Shown: positions 36,914-49,008, counted from the first letter of the stretch. The stretch: 64,000 bases of DNA from Lepus europaeus (GCF_033115175.1 NC_084836.1:77404253-77468252), one strand, 5' to 3'. Numbers and translations: made by a program. Notes: generated by a model from the sequence alone, not told the origin.

Positions 36914-38404
36914 TAAGCCAGTCCCAAAGAAACAAATATCATTTGTTTTCCCTGATCGGCGACAACTAACTGCGCACCAAAGGGTAACCTGTGGAAGTGT
37001 AATGGACACTATGAGAAATAGTGACTTGATCAGCTATGGTGCTGACTGTTGATGTACAATGTAACACTTTATCTATTTTAGTATTTTTTTTGTAAACTTT
37101 GTGATTAACACACAATTATTCTGAGGTGTCTAAATCTTAACTGAAATGTGATCCCGGTTAAATATAAGAATGAGAAAAGGAGAGGGAGGCGATGTATAAT
37201 AGGGGACATGCTCAATTGGATTTGCCCCAAATGATGAAGTTAGAAAAGTTCCAGGGGATTCCGATACAATCCCATCAAGGTGGCATGTACCAATGCCATC
37301 TCACCAGCCCAGGTGATCAATTTCAGTTCACAACTGATCACACTGATAGGCCTAAGAGTCAAAGGAATCACACAAACAAGATTAATGTCTGCTAATACTA
37401 ACTGATTAAAAAAAAGGGGGGGGGGAGAAGGAGCCAACATGGGAAGCAGGATACACAGCAGACTCATAGAATGACAGATGTCCTAAATAGCACTCTGGCC
37501 TCAGAATCAGCCCTTAAGGCATTCAGATCTGGCTCAAGAGCCTATGAGAGTATTTTAAGCATGGAAAGCCAAGACACGCTGGGAAAAAAAAAAAGATGAA
37601 GAAGAAGACCTAAATGAAGGATCTCAGCAAGTGTGATCCCAGTGGAAAGAACGGGGCCATCAAAGTAGGAGGTAACTTTCTCTGAAGGGAGGAGAGAACT
37701 TCCACTTTGACTATGGCCTTGTCGGAATAGGATCGAAGTCGGCGAACCCTAAAGGCTTCCATAGCCTCGGCAACTCATGGCTAGAGCCTAGGGAGATTAC
37801 TGATGCCATAAACAAGAGTGTTAAATTGTTAAATCAACATCAGGAGTCACTGTGTACTTGCATCCCATGTGGGATCTGTCCTTAATAGGTTGTCAAAGGT
37901 GAAGTAATGATATAGCTAGTACTGAAACAGTATTTTTACACTTTGTGGTTATGTGTGGGTGCAAACTGATGAAAGCTTTGCTTAGTATATACTGAAGCGA
38001 TCTTCTGTATATAAAGATAATTGAAAATGAAAAAAAAAAACCCTTGGTTTTAAATTGGAAATTACATAGAAAAATAATCAATCTTTTTTAAAAAAAATAT
38101 CTTGCAGAATCTTGGTCATTAATGTGATGTACACAGTTATTTAATGCTATAACTAGTACTCCAACAGTATTTTTTCACTTTGTGTTGCTATGGGAGGACA
38201 AACTGTTGAAATCTATATATATACTAAACTGATTTTCTATATATAAAGAGAATTGAAAATGAATCTTGATGGGAATGGAAGGGGAGAGCGAGTGGGAGGG
38301 GGGAGGGTTGTGGGTGGGGGGGAAGTTGTGGGGGGGGCTTTGTAATCCATGAGCTGTACTTTGGAAATTTATATTCACTAAATAAAAACATAAAATTAAA
38401 AAAA
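36914..38404 (+). mobile_element. Young L1 3' end with a doubled terminus and target duplication
   Basis: Begins at the end of ORF2/3' UTR (taagccagtcccaaagaaac) and is flanked by a 17-base direct repeat, aagagtttgtaaattca, at 36897-36913 and 38405-38421. Its 3' UTR runs to an A-run at about 38029-38040. A stretch of about 75 bases unlike L1 follows, then a second L1 terminus (about 38115-38404) with the g-rich tract and final A-run. The shared outer target duplication suggests one integration event. Confidence 0.85.
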
Positions 38405-38967
38405 AAGAGTTTGTAAATTCAGTAGAGGGAGAATACAAGGTTAACACACAAAATTCAGTTGTATTTGTATATACCAGCAACCAAAACAATAAAACACCCT
38501 GAAATCACTTTAGTCAAGGAAGTGAAACATTTGTATATTGAAAACTAAAACATATTACAGAAAGCAATTAAAATTGACTTAACTATATGGACAGAAATCT
38601 CATGTCAGAGGTTGGAAGATTTTCTACTCTTAAGATGGCAATAACATAAAAAGCAATCCACAAATTTAATATACTCCAATCAATGTCTTTCTTTTCTTTT
38701 TAACAGAAATTGAAAAATCAATTCTAAAATTAAAGGGCATTTAGGAAATTACAAAAAAAATCTCAAATTTTTATAATTATAGAAAGTCTCAAATAGCCAA
38801 AACAATGATGAAAAGCAACAAAGTTGGAGAATTTATATTCAATTATTACAAAGCTCTATCAACCTAAATATGCACAGGCATAAAAATAGTCATACAGATG
38901 AATGGAATGTGAATGAGAATTCAGAAATAAACTCACATATCTACGGTCAATCAGTTTTAAAAACTTC

Positions 38968-39304
38968 TAGCCGGCGCCGCGGCTCACTAGGCTAATCCTC
39001 TGCCTTACGGCGCCAGCACTCCAAGTTCTAGTCCCGTCGGGGTGCCGGATTCTGTCCCGGTTGCCCCTCTTCCAGGCCAGCTCTCTGCTGTGGCCAGGGA
39101 GTGCAGTGGAGGATGGCCCAACTGCTTGGGCCCTGCACCACATGGGAGACCAGGAGAAGCACCTGGCTCTTGGCTTCAGATCAGCGCGGTGCGCCGGCCA
39201 CAGCGCGCCAGCCATGGCGGCCGTTGGAGGGTGAACCAATGGCAAAGAAAGACCTTTCTCTCTGTCTCTCTCTCTCTCATTGTCCACTCTGCCTGTCAAA
39301 AAAA
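38968..39304 (+). repeat. CSINE2
   Basis: A well-preserved young copy beginning agccggcgccgcggctcact, with A- and B-box-like words, the gagaccaggagaagcacctg region, a CT-rich stretch and an A-tail. A short target duplication aaacttct flanks it (about 38961-38968 and 39309-39316). Confidence 0.95.
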
Positions 39305-39694
39305 AGAAACTTCTGAGAAAATTAAGTGAAAAAAAAAAAAAAACTGTCTTCAGTAACTAGAGCTGAGGTACCTGGATAACCACATGCAAAAAGTGAAGCT
39401 GGATGCTCTATCTCACATCATATAGAAAAATTAGTTCACAACTGCTCGAAAAACCTCAATATACCAATTAGAAATGACAAAAGTCTTAGAAAAGCAAGCA
39501 GTAATTATTCAAGATCTTGCGTTTAGCAATGGGTCCTTAGATATGACAACAAAAAATATATACAAAAAAAGAAAAATAGCTAAATTCCACTTCATCAACA
39601 TTGAAAAATTTTGCATATCAATGAACTATATCAAGAACGTGAAAAGATAATCTATGTGACATAAGAAAATCATTGCAAATCATATGACAGTACA

Positions 39695-39800
39695 CCAAAA
39701 GGTTCACATAAAAATGGAATTAAAAGAAACGCTTACTGTGCTGCCAAAAAAGTTTGAAATCCATGCATAATTTACTCACAATTCATCCTTTACATGAACT
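39695..39800. repeat. Short dispersed repeat, copy 2
   Basis: Aligns by eye with 18458-18575 (aaaatggaattaaaag, then a caaaaa run, then gaaatccatgcat and a closing acatgaact). Unknown family. Confidence 0.5.
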
Positions 39801-39803
39801 TTT

Positions 39804-40130
39804 TTTAAAAAGATTTTTAAATTTATTTATTTGAGAGAGTTACAGAGAGAGAGAGAGAGGGAGAGGCAAGTAGAAAGGTCTTCCATCCACTGGTTCACTC
39901 TTCAAATGGCCGCAACAGCTGGAGCTGGGCCGATCCAAAGAAAGGAGCTTCTTCCAGGTCTCTTGTGCAGGTGCAGAGGCCCAAGCACTTGGGTCATCTT
40001 CCACTGCTTTCCCAGGCCATAGCAGAGGCCTAATCAGAAGAGGAGCAGCTGAGATATGAACCAGTGCCAATATGGGATGTGGGTGCCGTAGGTGAAGGCT
40101 CAGCCCATCATGCCACAGGGCAAGCCCCTT
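39804..40130 (-). repeat. CSINE in old L1
   Basis: Minus-oriented, with its A-tail complement at 39801-39830 and gttacagagagagag next to it. The old L1 resumes at about 40135. Confidence 0.9.
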
Positions 40131-40223
40131 TTCCCTGATCTTTTTGAAGTACCCTCTTATACCTGATAAGGACCTAGTGTCCAGAATAGGTAAAGAATTC
40201 ATATGACTTAACAATAAGCAGAC

Positions 40224-40475
40224 AACCAGGTGGCTGGAGTTTTGGCACAGTAGGTTAAGCTGCCATGCCGGCATCCCATGTAACCGCCCGTTCCAGTCCT
40301 AGCTGTTCCAATCCAGCTCCCTGCTAATGCTCCAGGGAAAGCAGTGGAAGATAGTCCAAATACATGAGTCCCTGTCACCCTCTTGGGAGACCAGGATGGA
40401 ATTTCTGGCTCCTGGTTTCACCTGTCTCACGCTTGGCCATTGCAAACATTTGAGGAGTGAACCAAAAGATGGAAG

Positions 40476-40518
<43 letters not shown>

Positions 40519-40556
40519 CTCTGCCTTTCAAATAAATACAATAAATTTAAAGAAAA
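40224..40556 (+). repeat. CSINE
   Basis: Head at tggctggagttttggcacag, a long (CT)n run at 40480-40514, and a tail with aaataaatacaataaa. Adjacent to a second plus CSINE. Confidence 0.88.
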
Positions 40557-40563
40557 AAAGACA

Positions 40564-40862
40564 GGGGCCAGAGCTGTGGAGCAGTGGGTTAGCACCCTGG
40601 CCTGAAGTGCTGGCATCCCAGATGGGCACTGGTTCTAGTCCTGTCTGGCCCTCTTCTGATCCAGCTCTCTGCTAAGGCCTGGGAAAGCAGTAGAAGATGG
40701 TCCAAAACCCACTTGGGAGACCCAGAGGAAACTCCTGGCTCCTGGCTTTGGATCAGCCATTGCAGTCATCTGGGGAGTGAACCAGCATATGGAAGATCTC
40801 TCGCTCTGATTCTACCTCTCTCTCTAACTCTTTCAAATAATTAAAATATATATTTAAAAAAG
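40564..40862 (+). repeat. CSINE
   Basis: Head at ggggccagagctgtggagca, with ggttctagtcctgtctgg as the B-box-like region, and an A-rich end near 40855. Follows directly on the previous CSINE tail. Confidence 0.9.
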
Positions 40863-41311
40863 ACAATCTAATTATAAATAAACAAAGGACTTGGATAGAT
40901 ATTTGCTCACAAAAAAAACATTCAAATGACCAACAAGTAAGTATAAAGATGATTATATGATCAGTCAATAGAGAAATGCTAATTCAAACAAGATATCACC
41001 TCATAATCACTTGGTTGCATTAAAAAAAAACTCAAAAAATAACAAGCCTTGAAGAGAGTATGCAGAAGATAGAACCCTCACAGATTTCTGGTAGAAATGG
41101 AAAAAACTGCAGCCTCTAGCTTGTCAGTTTCCCAAGAAGTTAAATAGGTGCTCAAATCCACGTCAGCAGCACCATTCATGGAAGTCAAAAAGGAAAAACA
41201 ATCCAAATCTCTATCAATGAATTCACAAATACAAACATTGTGATATGTACCTAAAATGGAATATTAGCCATAAAAGAAATGAGCGCTGTCACATGCTATA
41301 ATATGAATCCA

Positions 41312-41530
41312 CTTTTTTTAAAAGATTTATTTATTTGAAAGTCAGAGTTACAATGGGAGAAAGAGAGAGAAAAGAGTGAGAGAGAGAGAGAAATCATCCG
41401 TTCACTGGTGCACTCCCCAAAAGGCCACAGTAACTGGGCTGGGCTAGGCTGACACCAGGAGCTTCTTCCAGGTCTCCCACGTGGCTAGCAGGGACCTAGG
41501 GACTTGGGCCATGTTCCCCTGCTTTCCCAG
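41312..41530 (-). repeat. CSINE, partial
   Basis: Minus-oriented 3' half (aaagatttatttatttgaaa side on the left) ending abruptly at ctgctttcccag, where L1 ORF2 text starts. It lacks the tRNA-like head. Confidence 0.85.
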
Positions 41531-42650
41531 AATATATAAAGAGATCACGAAACTCCACAACAACAAAACAAGAAACCCAGTTAAGAAATGGGCCAAGGAC
41601 TTAAACAGATATTTTTCAAAAGAGGAAATCCAAATGGCCAAAAGACACATGAAAAAATGTTTAGGATCACTAGCCATCAGGGAGATGCAAATCAAAACCA
41701 CAATGAGGTTTCACCTCACCCCAGTTACAATGGTTTTCATACAGAAATCAACAAATAACAAATGCTGATGAGAATGTGGGGAAAAGGTACCCTAACCCAC
41801 TGTTGGTGGGAATGTTAACTGGTAAAACCACATGGAAATCAGTTTGGAGATACCTCAGCAATCTATGACCCAGCCATTCCATTCCTGGGAATTTACCCAA
41901 GGGAAAGGAAATCAGCATACAAAAGAGTTATCTGTGCCCCCACCTTTACTGCAGCTCAATTCACAATAGCTAAGACATGGAATCAACAAAAATGCCCATC
42001 AACTGAAGACTGGATACAGAAATTATGGGATATGTACTCTATGGAATATTATACAGTGGTAAAAAAGTCATTTGCAATAAAATGGATAAATCTGGAAAAA
42101 TCAAACTTAGTGAAATAAGACAGTCTCAGATGGACAAATGCCATATATTCTTTTTGATCTGTGGTAACTAATAGAGCACCTGAAACGTAATCTGTAGAAG
42201 TGAAACTGACACTTTGAGAAGCAATGATTTGAACAACCCTTGTCTTGACTGTCGAGGAATAGTTTTTTTTTTTTTTCCTCTTTTTCATTCTATTTGTTGA
42301 ACTCTTTACCTAACATAGAGCTAATCGTTGTGTATCAACTCAACTTAAAAGAGATCTCAGTAAAAAATAAGAGTGGAATAAGAGAGGGGGGGGAAGACGT
42401 TTTTAACTGTAAAGCTGTATAGTTCTGCATACCTTCCTCTGGACTTAGTTCTAAGGGCACAGTTTAAAAACTTGCCATGGGACCCCAAATCTCATCAAGC
42501 TGGGTGGTAAAAATGCCATCTTAAGTGTTAAAGTGATCAAATAGATAGGATTAAGTGTTAAAGGGATCATATAAATAAGATCAAATGTCTGGTAATAACA
42601 ATAGATAGAATTAAAAAGCAGAGAAAGTTCCAATATTTTCAAATGTAGCC
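41531..42650 (+). mobile_element. L1 3' end (ORF2 end and part of 3' UTR)
   Basis: Starts at atataaagagatcacgaaac, runs through gggccaaggacttaaacag and ctatggaatattatacagtg, and continues about 500 bases into the 3' UTR, stopping near 42640. No A-tail is seen, so the 3' terminus is lost. Confidence 0.85.
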
Positions 42651-42654
42651 TTTT

Positions 42655-42893
42655 TCTTTTTCACCCACTACAGCCAGGGCTGGGCTAGGCTGACGATAGG
42701 AGCCAAGAGACTCCACCTGGTCTTGTGTGTGTGTAGCAGGGAATCAAGTACTTAGGCCATCATCTGATGGTTCCCATGTGTATTAGCCAGATGCTAGAGA
42801 AGCAGAGTAGGTAGTACTTGAACCAGGCACTGTTATGGGTTGCAAGCATTCCAAGCAGCAGCTTAATCCACTGTGGCACAACACACACCTCTA
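42655..42893 (-). repeat. CSINE, partial and old
   Basis: Minus-oriented text with ccagggctgggctaggctga, and near the right end the head complement agcttaatccactgtggcac. Confidence 0.78.
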
Positions 42894-43145
42894 ATATAAA
42901 CTTTTAGGTGGTATACACATATAGAAAGTGGATAAATCATAAATATATAGTATGATGAAAATGATAAAGTGAATTAGTACACAGAACAAAAAATAGTAGC
43001 AGCATCCAAGAAACTTCCCCACATACCCTCTTCCAGTTGTTACCCATCCCCCAGGGTATGTGTATCCTAGCGATCCTTCCTCCTGCTTTCTGATTTCTAA
43101 CTTCCACAGACTACAAAATATATAACCAAGCTTTCTTAAAACTCT
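42894..43145. mobile_element. Probable old L1 3' UTR fragment
   Basis: Words such as aaacttttaggtggtataca and agtgaattagtacacagaac, then ttgttacccatcccccagg, resemble old L1 3' UTRs. Weakly supported. Confidence 0.4.
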
Positions 43146-44037
43146 ATGCAAAGTAACTGTCGATATATTCTGAAAAGAATGTTAGGGTCTGCAATAAGCA
43201 AAGTAGATGATTTTTAGTGAATGAATTTTGTCACAAATTATCCTCAACTATGACCAAGGAAGCTGAAGTTCTCGATAACTGAATTCTAAAAAGTCTGAAA
43301 CAGCACATACAAGCTGGAAAATGATGAATACATCACGCACTAGCAATGCTGTAAAGTATGACCATATCCAAAGGAGGAAAAAGAATAAACAAAAAGGCCC
43401 ACATCATTCATAAAAACCAAAAACTAACTCTTTCGACAGCTTTCACAGATGCATGTTTGATTCATTATAGATGGAGAGAAGATAACAAAGTCACATTAAT
43501 ATATAAAAATAATTCAAAATTTAAGCTACTTACCGGCAAGCACCAGGGTAATATTCAGTACAATGGATATTCCACAAAATAGACCAACTCTAAAAGTAGT
43601 CCATGCTGGTGCCAGCTGTGAACAGAACAACAGCACTTTGGGTATAGGTCAAAGTGTTATAATATAATAGTAGTATAGAGCCTCAGAGTTCTGTCATGAA
43701 CATTTTACTTTATGATATGAATTTCTATAAATCTTAACCACAGAACCATCTATCTTTCATCATCCTATAATAACTGTAATAGAGTTGCCAGTTAATTGAA
43801 TTCTATAGAGAAACTTGAGTCTCAAAATAAGATTAAAATCTTAGGCATAAAATTACATGCACACTAATTTTTTTGTAGAGGAGAAATTTAAAAGACAATT
43901 TAATTTTTACAATGTATACATCTCTAAATTTTGTGAGTTGCTGATACTCAAAGTTTCCTACTTTGTACTATGAATACTAGAGTTAATAGTGCAAATAAGA
44001 ACACTTATTTTCTGTCAGGATTTATTTTGTAGTATTT
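43146..44037. other. XPR1-pseudogene intron and flank
   Basis: Apart from the exon at 43534-43615, no repeat is recognised. The sequence is AT-rich, as expected for intronic DNA of the duplicated XPR1 fragment. Confidence 0.4.
43534..43615 (-). pseudogene. XPR1: XPR1 pseudogene exon: first transmembrane segment
   Basis: 82 bases, open, reading [15 protein letters not shown] then [12 protein letters not shown], against [15 protein letters not shown] then [12 protein letters not shown] in XPR1. Acceptor cacag and donor gtaagt are intact. It is the best-preserved exon of the four. Confidence 0.92.
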
Positions 44038-44366
44038 TTTAAATTACTTTATTATTTTTATATATTTGAAAGGCATAGAGAAAAAGAAAGACTAAGACAG
44101 ACAAACAAAGATTTCTATCATCTACTGGTTCATTCTTTAAATGCTTGTAACAGCCAAGGGTGGGCCAAGTCAAATCCAGCAACCCAGAATGCAATGCAGG
44201 ATCTCTCACATGGGTGGCAGGGACTGAACTATGAGCCATGTCCTGCTGCCTCCCAGCATGTGCATCAACAAGGTACTGGAATTCCAAGCACAGCCAGGAC
44301 CTGACCAAGGCACTCTGATATGAGATGTGGGCATCTCAAGCAGTAGCATAACCACTGCCTGCCTCC
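44038..44366 (-). repeat. CSINE, older
   Basis: Minus-oriented, with the tail complement tttattatttttatatattt on the left and a head complement gcagtagcataaccactgcc on the right. Confidence 0.85.
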
Positions 44367-44571
44367 TGATGTAACTTAAATGAACCTTTCTAGATAAAGT
44401 ACATATTCTCAAGGGACTGGAAAATCAGTCACAAAATAAGAATTTCCAGATTTCGTTAAGTTTAAAAAATATTTTTCTCTGTTATGATCTAACTTTTTAC
44501 ATAAAGTGATTTTAATAACTACTGTTTTTTAAATAAACAAAATGAAGTGTCTTAGATTTTAACCATAAAGG

Positions 44572-44821
44572 GGGTTGGGGTGTTGTGGTGCAGCAGGTTA
44601 AAGCCCCTGTGTTGGAAGTGCTAGGGATAAAGCCCCACCTCCACTTCAGGTAGTTTCCTGTTAACCTGCAGCTGAGGAGGCAGCAGATAACATAACGGCT
44701 CAAGTCGCTGAGTCTCTGCCATTCATGTGGGAGATCCAGATGCGGTTCCAGACTCCTGATTTCTGCATGGCCAAATCCCTGCTATTTTTTCCACATGGAA
44801 AGTGAACCAACCAACAGGTAG

Positions 44822-44860
<39 letters not shown>

Positions 44861-44895
44861 TTCAAATAAATAAATAAACTTTAAAAAATTAAAAG
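44572..44895 (+). repeat. CSINE, older
   Basis: Head at ggttggggtgttgtggtgca, a (CT)n run at 44827-44858, and tail aaataaataaataaac. Confidence 0.88.
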
Positions 44896-45489
44896 GGATG
44901 ACACACATGAAGAAAGACAATCTTAGGGACAAATATATATAATGAATGTTATAAAAAGTTTTATTAATATTAGAGGTGGTATTACATTTCAGGTATGTTA
45001 AATGTTTTCTAAAAATCTATAAAAAATATTGAGACTCAATTTTTCTTTTTTATTATTTATCAATAAAAGGTATCAGACTGAAAACATCCAGAGGATGATG
45101 GTCATGTTATTTTAAACAAACTATCTTTAGTTTCAAAAACTGCAAAATTTATCACATACACCAAAAAATGTATACCAGTGACCTCAGACTGGTAGAAATG
45201 AATATTAACAGAGTACTACACAGTACCTAGTACTCTTCTTTAGAATCAGAATATGCCCATTAGCTTTGAAGTCTCTACAGCTCCCTGACCCAAAAACCTG
45301 CCAGACTTACCAGGTAACAATTTCCATGCTTTCTTTACCTTAATGCCTCTACATAGATTCCCAAATACCTACATCTTTTAAAATTAGTTACTAGCAATTT
45401 TATTCAGTTATAACTAATTACAATAAATACATACTTTAAGTATATAATTTGTTTTTCCTTTGTTTTAAAATTTTTCTTTAACTTACGAA
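44896..45489. other. Unassigned intronic sequence
   Basis: AT-rich, no repeat or exon recognised. It lies within the large intron between the two 3'-most XPR1 pseudogene exons. Confidence 0.3.
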
Positions 45490-46590
45490 GTTTGACTATG
45501 ATATGCCTATTTTAAAAACTGCTTTATTGATTAAACTGACAGAAACTACACATACTGGGTACAATTTATCTATTACCATAATCAAGACAATGAACATACT
45601 CATGACTTCCAAGAATTTGCTCATGCCTCTTCTTAGCCTTTCCCTTCAAACCATACTACTCTACCTCTGATGTATGTTTTGTCACAATATATTAGCCTGC
45701 ATTTTCCAGACACTTGGGTAGGTGGAATCACAAGAATTATAGTGTTGTTTTTTGGGTCTGCATTGCTTCTGTCAGCATAAGGCATTTGAGAGTCACCCAT
45801 GTGGCTGCATTATCAATAAGTTAATCCTTTTATTGCTGAGTACTAAATCGTTGTATGGATATATCATAAATTGTTTATCATTCACATATTAATGGATATT
45901 TGGATTTTTAATCAGTTTTAGCTTCTTACAAATAAAGCTGCTATGAATGTTTATGTATCAGCCTTTATATGGACATATGCTTACATTTAGTAAAATATTT
46001 AGGAGTATAAAAGATCATGTTAAAAACGTAGTGGTGGGGGGCCAACGCTGTGGTGTACTAGGCTAAGCCTCCACCCATGGAGCCATCATCCCATTTGCGT
46101 GCTGGTTCATGTCTTGGCTATTCATCTTGAGATCCAGCTCTCTGCTATGGCCTGGGAAAGCAATGGAGGATGGCCCAAATGCTTGGGCCCCTGCACCCGT
46201 GTGGGAGACCCAGAGGAAGCTCCTGGCTTTAAATCAGCCCTGCCCCAGCAGTTGAGGCCATTTGGGGAGTGAACCAGTGGATATAAGAACATTTTCACTA
46301 TCTCCTCCTCTCTCTGTCTGTAACTCTACCTCTCAAATAAATAAATAAAATTTTAAAAAATAAAAAGTGTAGTGGTTATACCATTTTACATTGCATCACA
46401 GCATATGAAATACAAGAACTCTTGTTCCTCCAATATTTATTATGATTACTATTTAAATTTTAGCTGTTCTAATAGGTATTATTGCATTACTGGTTTACTA
46501 CATAATGATATAGAGGATCTTATCACTTGCTAATATTTTTACCTATACGTACATGATAAATTTCCTATTTACCTTTTATTTTCCACCCTG
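45490..46590 (-). mobile_element. Old L1 3' end, minus strand, split by a CSINE
   Basis: The plus strand reads the complement of an old L1 terminus: ttattgattaaactgacag, cattttccagacacttggg, ccttttattgctgagtacta, ttgtatggatatatcataaa, acaaataaagctgctatgaa. It resumes after the CSINE at 46031-46362. Confidence 0.75.
46031..46362 (+). repeat. CSINE
   Basis: Head at ggggggccaacgctgtggtg and tail aaataaataaataaaatttt. The flanking aaaaacgtagtgg and aaaagtgtagtgg form an imperfect target duplication. Confidence 0.92.
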
Positions 46591-46662
46591 GCTTTTTTTT
46601 TTTCTGACAGGCAGAGTGGACAGTGAGAGAGACAGAGAGAAAGGTCTTCCTTTTCCTTTGGT
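46590..46662 (-). repeat. CSINE2, short 3' fragment
   Basis: Only the tail-side 70 bases: a poly-T run, gacaggcagagtggacagtg, then gaaaggtcttcctttt, breaking off into L1. Confidence 0.85.
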
Positions 46663-47537
46663 TCTTTAATGTTTTGTAATTCTCATTGTACAGATTCTTG
46701 ATATTCTTAGAAAAATTTTTTCCAAGGTACTTGTTTTGTAGCTATTGTGAATGGGATTGATCTTAGAAATTCTTTCTTAGCCATGGCATTGTCTGTATAT
46801 ACAAAGGCTATTGATTTTTGTGTGTTTATGTTATATCATGCCATTTTACCAAATTCTTGTATGAGTTCCAATAGTCACTTAGTGGAGTGTTTTGGATCCC
46901 CTACATAGAGAATCATGTCATAATTAAGCTTCAAGTTGTATTCAATTCAACAATATTTCATAGTTTTTACTATGAATGTCTTGAACATCTTTTGTCAGAA
47001 TTATCCCTACATATTTCATATTTTGATGGTATTATAAATAGCACTGTTGCTGTTTCCAACTGTTCTTGCTATTGTATAAACACACAATTGATTTTAGAAT
47101 GCTTATCTTGTATTCTACAAAGAGCTCTTTTATTGGTTCTTATTAGTTCTTACAAATCCATAGACCCACTGGATTTTCTACAAAGATCATCACCGTCAAC
47201 AGCAGAAAAATCTCAGAAGTTTTACATCATCATTTCTAATCTAAATGCCATTTATTTCTTTTTCTTATTTTACAATGATGGCTACATTCAGCAGCACAAT
47301 GATGAACAAAGTGGTAAGAGAAAATATCCTTTTGGTTCATAGCCTTAGGGAGAAAGTATTCAGTGTTTTACCATTAAGTATGGTATTAATTATAGATTTT
47401 TCATAGATGCCTCTTATTAGGATATGGAAGCTCTTTCTGTTATTGATTTCAGTTCCACTGTGGTCAAAGAATACGTCGTGTACAATTTAAGTCCTTGTAA
47501 ATTCATTGAAATTCATTTATGATACAGAGGATATCAC
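46663..47537 (-). mobile_element. L1 ORF2 fragment, minus strand
   Basis: The plus strand reads the ORF2 complement: gctattgtgaatgggattga, ggcattgtctgtatatacaa, ccactgtggtcaaagaatac. A 151-codon plus-strand frame (46887-47342) is antisense to it and not meaningful. Confidence 0.8.
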
Positions 47538-47549
47538 CTAATAGAGTCT

Positions 47550-47882
47550 TTTTTTTTTTTTGACAGGCAGAGTGGATAGTGAGAGAGAGAGAGAGACAGA
47601 GAGAAAGGTCTTCCTTTTTGCCGTTGGTTCACACTCCAAATGCCGCTGCGGCCGGCACATCGCGCTGATCCGAAGCTAGGAGCCAGGTGCTTCTCCTGGT
47701 CTCCCATGCAGGTGCAGGGCCCAAGGACCTGGGCCATCCTCGACTGCCTTCCTGGGCCATAGCAGAGAGCTGGCCTGGAAGAGGGGCAACCGGGATAGAA
47801 TCCGGAGCCCCAACTGGGACTAGAACCCGGTGTGTCGGCGCCGCAAGGCAGAGGATTAGCCTGTTAAGCCACGGCGCCGGCC
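47550..47882 (-). repeat. CSINE2 with repeated target ctaatagagtct
   Basis: A young minus-oriented copy. The target word is found at 47538-47549 and 47883-47894, and eleven bases of it a third time at 47895-47905, followed by a second T-run (to about 47922). Confidence 0.93.
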
Positions 47883-47905
47883 CTAATAGAGTCTTAATAG
47901 AGTCT

Positions 47906-48269
47906 TTTTTTTTTTTTTTTTGTATAACCGATAGATTTCAGACAATGTTATATAGCAGTCCAACACATATGAACACACTGTATCATTTAAAAAGTAAAGT
48001 AATCATTTCGAGAAACCAAAGCTACTATGTCATTAAAAGTAAACAAGAGAGGGAATGCAGGCAAGTTAAAAAGAGAAAGTTGGGGTGACATTATAATTCA
48101 TTATGAACAGAAATCTGGCATCTTATTTTTTAAAACTACAACAATAACAGTAACAACTACTTTTAAAATGTGCCTGAAATTCTGGCTTTAAGGTTATGAA
48201 ACCAGCTAACCAGATTGTGCTGATTATTACCTAGGCAAAAGCAAACAAACCACTAGACATAATACTAAC
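47906..48269. other. T-run and XPR1-pseudogene intron
   Basis: A T-run of about 17 bases is followed by AT-rich intronic sequence with no recognised repeat, up to the exon at 48270. Confidence 0.35.
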
Positions 48270-48356
48270 CTGAGCAGCTCCCAAAGAGGGAACACGTAAA
48301 CTTTCCTTCATAGCTTTTTGTCTGTCACCATCTTCAAGTTCATTGGTCACTACAGC
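48270..48356 (-). pseudogene. XPR1: XPR1 pseudogene exon: end of SPX domain
   Basis: 87 bases, open, reading [17 protein letters not shown] then [12 protein letters not shown]. The XPR1 exon is 84 bases ([17 protein letters not shown] then RLRVPPLGAAQ), so this copy has a three-base gain that keeps frame. Acceptor tttctag and donor gttagt are present. Confidence 0.93.
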
Positions 48357-48512
48357 CTAGAAAGATGTAATTAAATTATGAAATGAGTTATACTAAATTT
48401 GAACCTTGCATTAATAATTACGCAACATTTGTATACATTGCTTTGTGATAATCTCTTGATGAGTTTATACTGACATAGCAAAAGTAAAAAATCATAAGAC
48501 TATTGTATTGAG

Positions 48513-48741
48513 GGCCAGCGTGGTGGCGGAGCAGGTTAAACTGCCATGTGCAATGCTAGCACCCCTATGGGCGCCAGTTCGAGTCCTTACTGCTCCACTT
48601 CTGCACCCATGTGGGAGACCCAGAGGAAACTCCTGGCCCAACCCCAGCTGTGGTGGCCATTTGCAGTGTGAAACAGTAGATGGAAGATCTTTCTCTCTCT
48701 GTAATTCCGCCTTTCAAGGAAATAAAAATTAAATTAAAAAA
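48513..48741 (+). repeat. CSINE with internal deletion
   Basis: Head agggccagcgtggtggcgga, then a jump from ctgctccacttctg to cacccatgtgggagaccc, leaving out about 60 bases. Near-identical direct repeats around aagactattgtattga (48497) and aagactatatgtattga (48740) mark the insertion. Confidence 0.9.
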
Positions 48742-48858
48742 GACTATATGTATTGAAAGCTACCAACTATTTGGAGAACAGGAATGAGGAAGTATTTCTT
48801 TAAAAATAAGACATGAATGTGATTGCAGACACATGGTTGATAAGTGGGATGATTATAC

Positions 48859-49008
48859 CTCAGTTTCAGAGATGAGCTGGTTAATTTTCTTGCATGTATA
48901 AAATGGGGCTACTTCTATGTGAGCCACTCACCAATCTGCTCCACGAGATGTTTCCAGGATCTTGTCATGCCTTTTAAGGATTTTTCGAAATCCTGTAAAA
49001 TTCAGATT
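48859..49008 (-). pseudogene. XPR1: XPR1 pseudogene exon: SPX core, with stop
   Basis: 150 bases, the same length as the XPR1 exon. Reads NLNFTGFRKILKRHDKILET, SRGADW, a TGA where XPR1 has arginine, then VAHIEVAPFYTCKKINQLIS and ETE. Acceptor cctgtag and donor gtataa are present. Phosphate-binding lysines of the SPX helix (RKILK.HDKI) are conserved. Confidence 0.95.

Larger units (their letters stand above)
36800..41310 (+). mobile_element. Old L1 (ORF2, C-terminal half), broken by later insertions
   Basis: ORF2-like text appears in order in pieces: about 36800-36913, 38422-38967, 39309-39690, 40131-40223 and 40863-41310, ending near the ggaatattagccataaaagaa motif. Between the pieces lie a younger L1 tail and four CSINEs. 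Frames are heavily degraded, so this is one of the oldest elements in the window. Confidence 0.75.

Noticed and set aside
46887-47342. 151-codon plus-strand frame as a gene
   Set aside because: It is antisense to an L1 ORF2 fragment.
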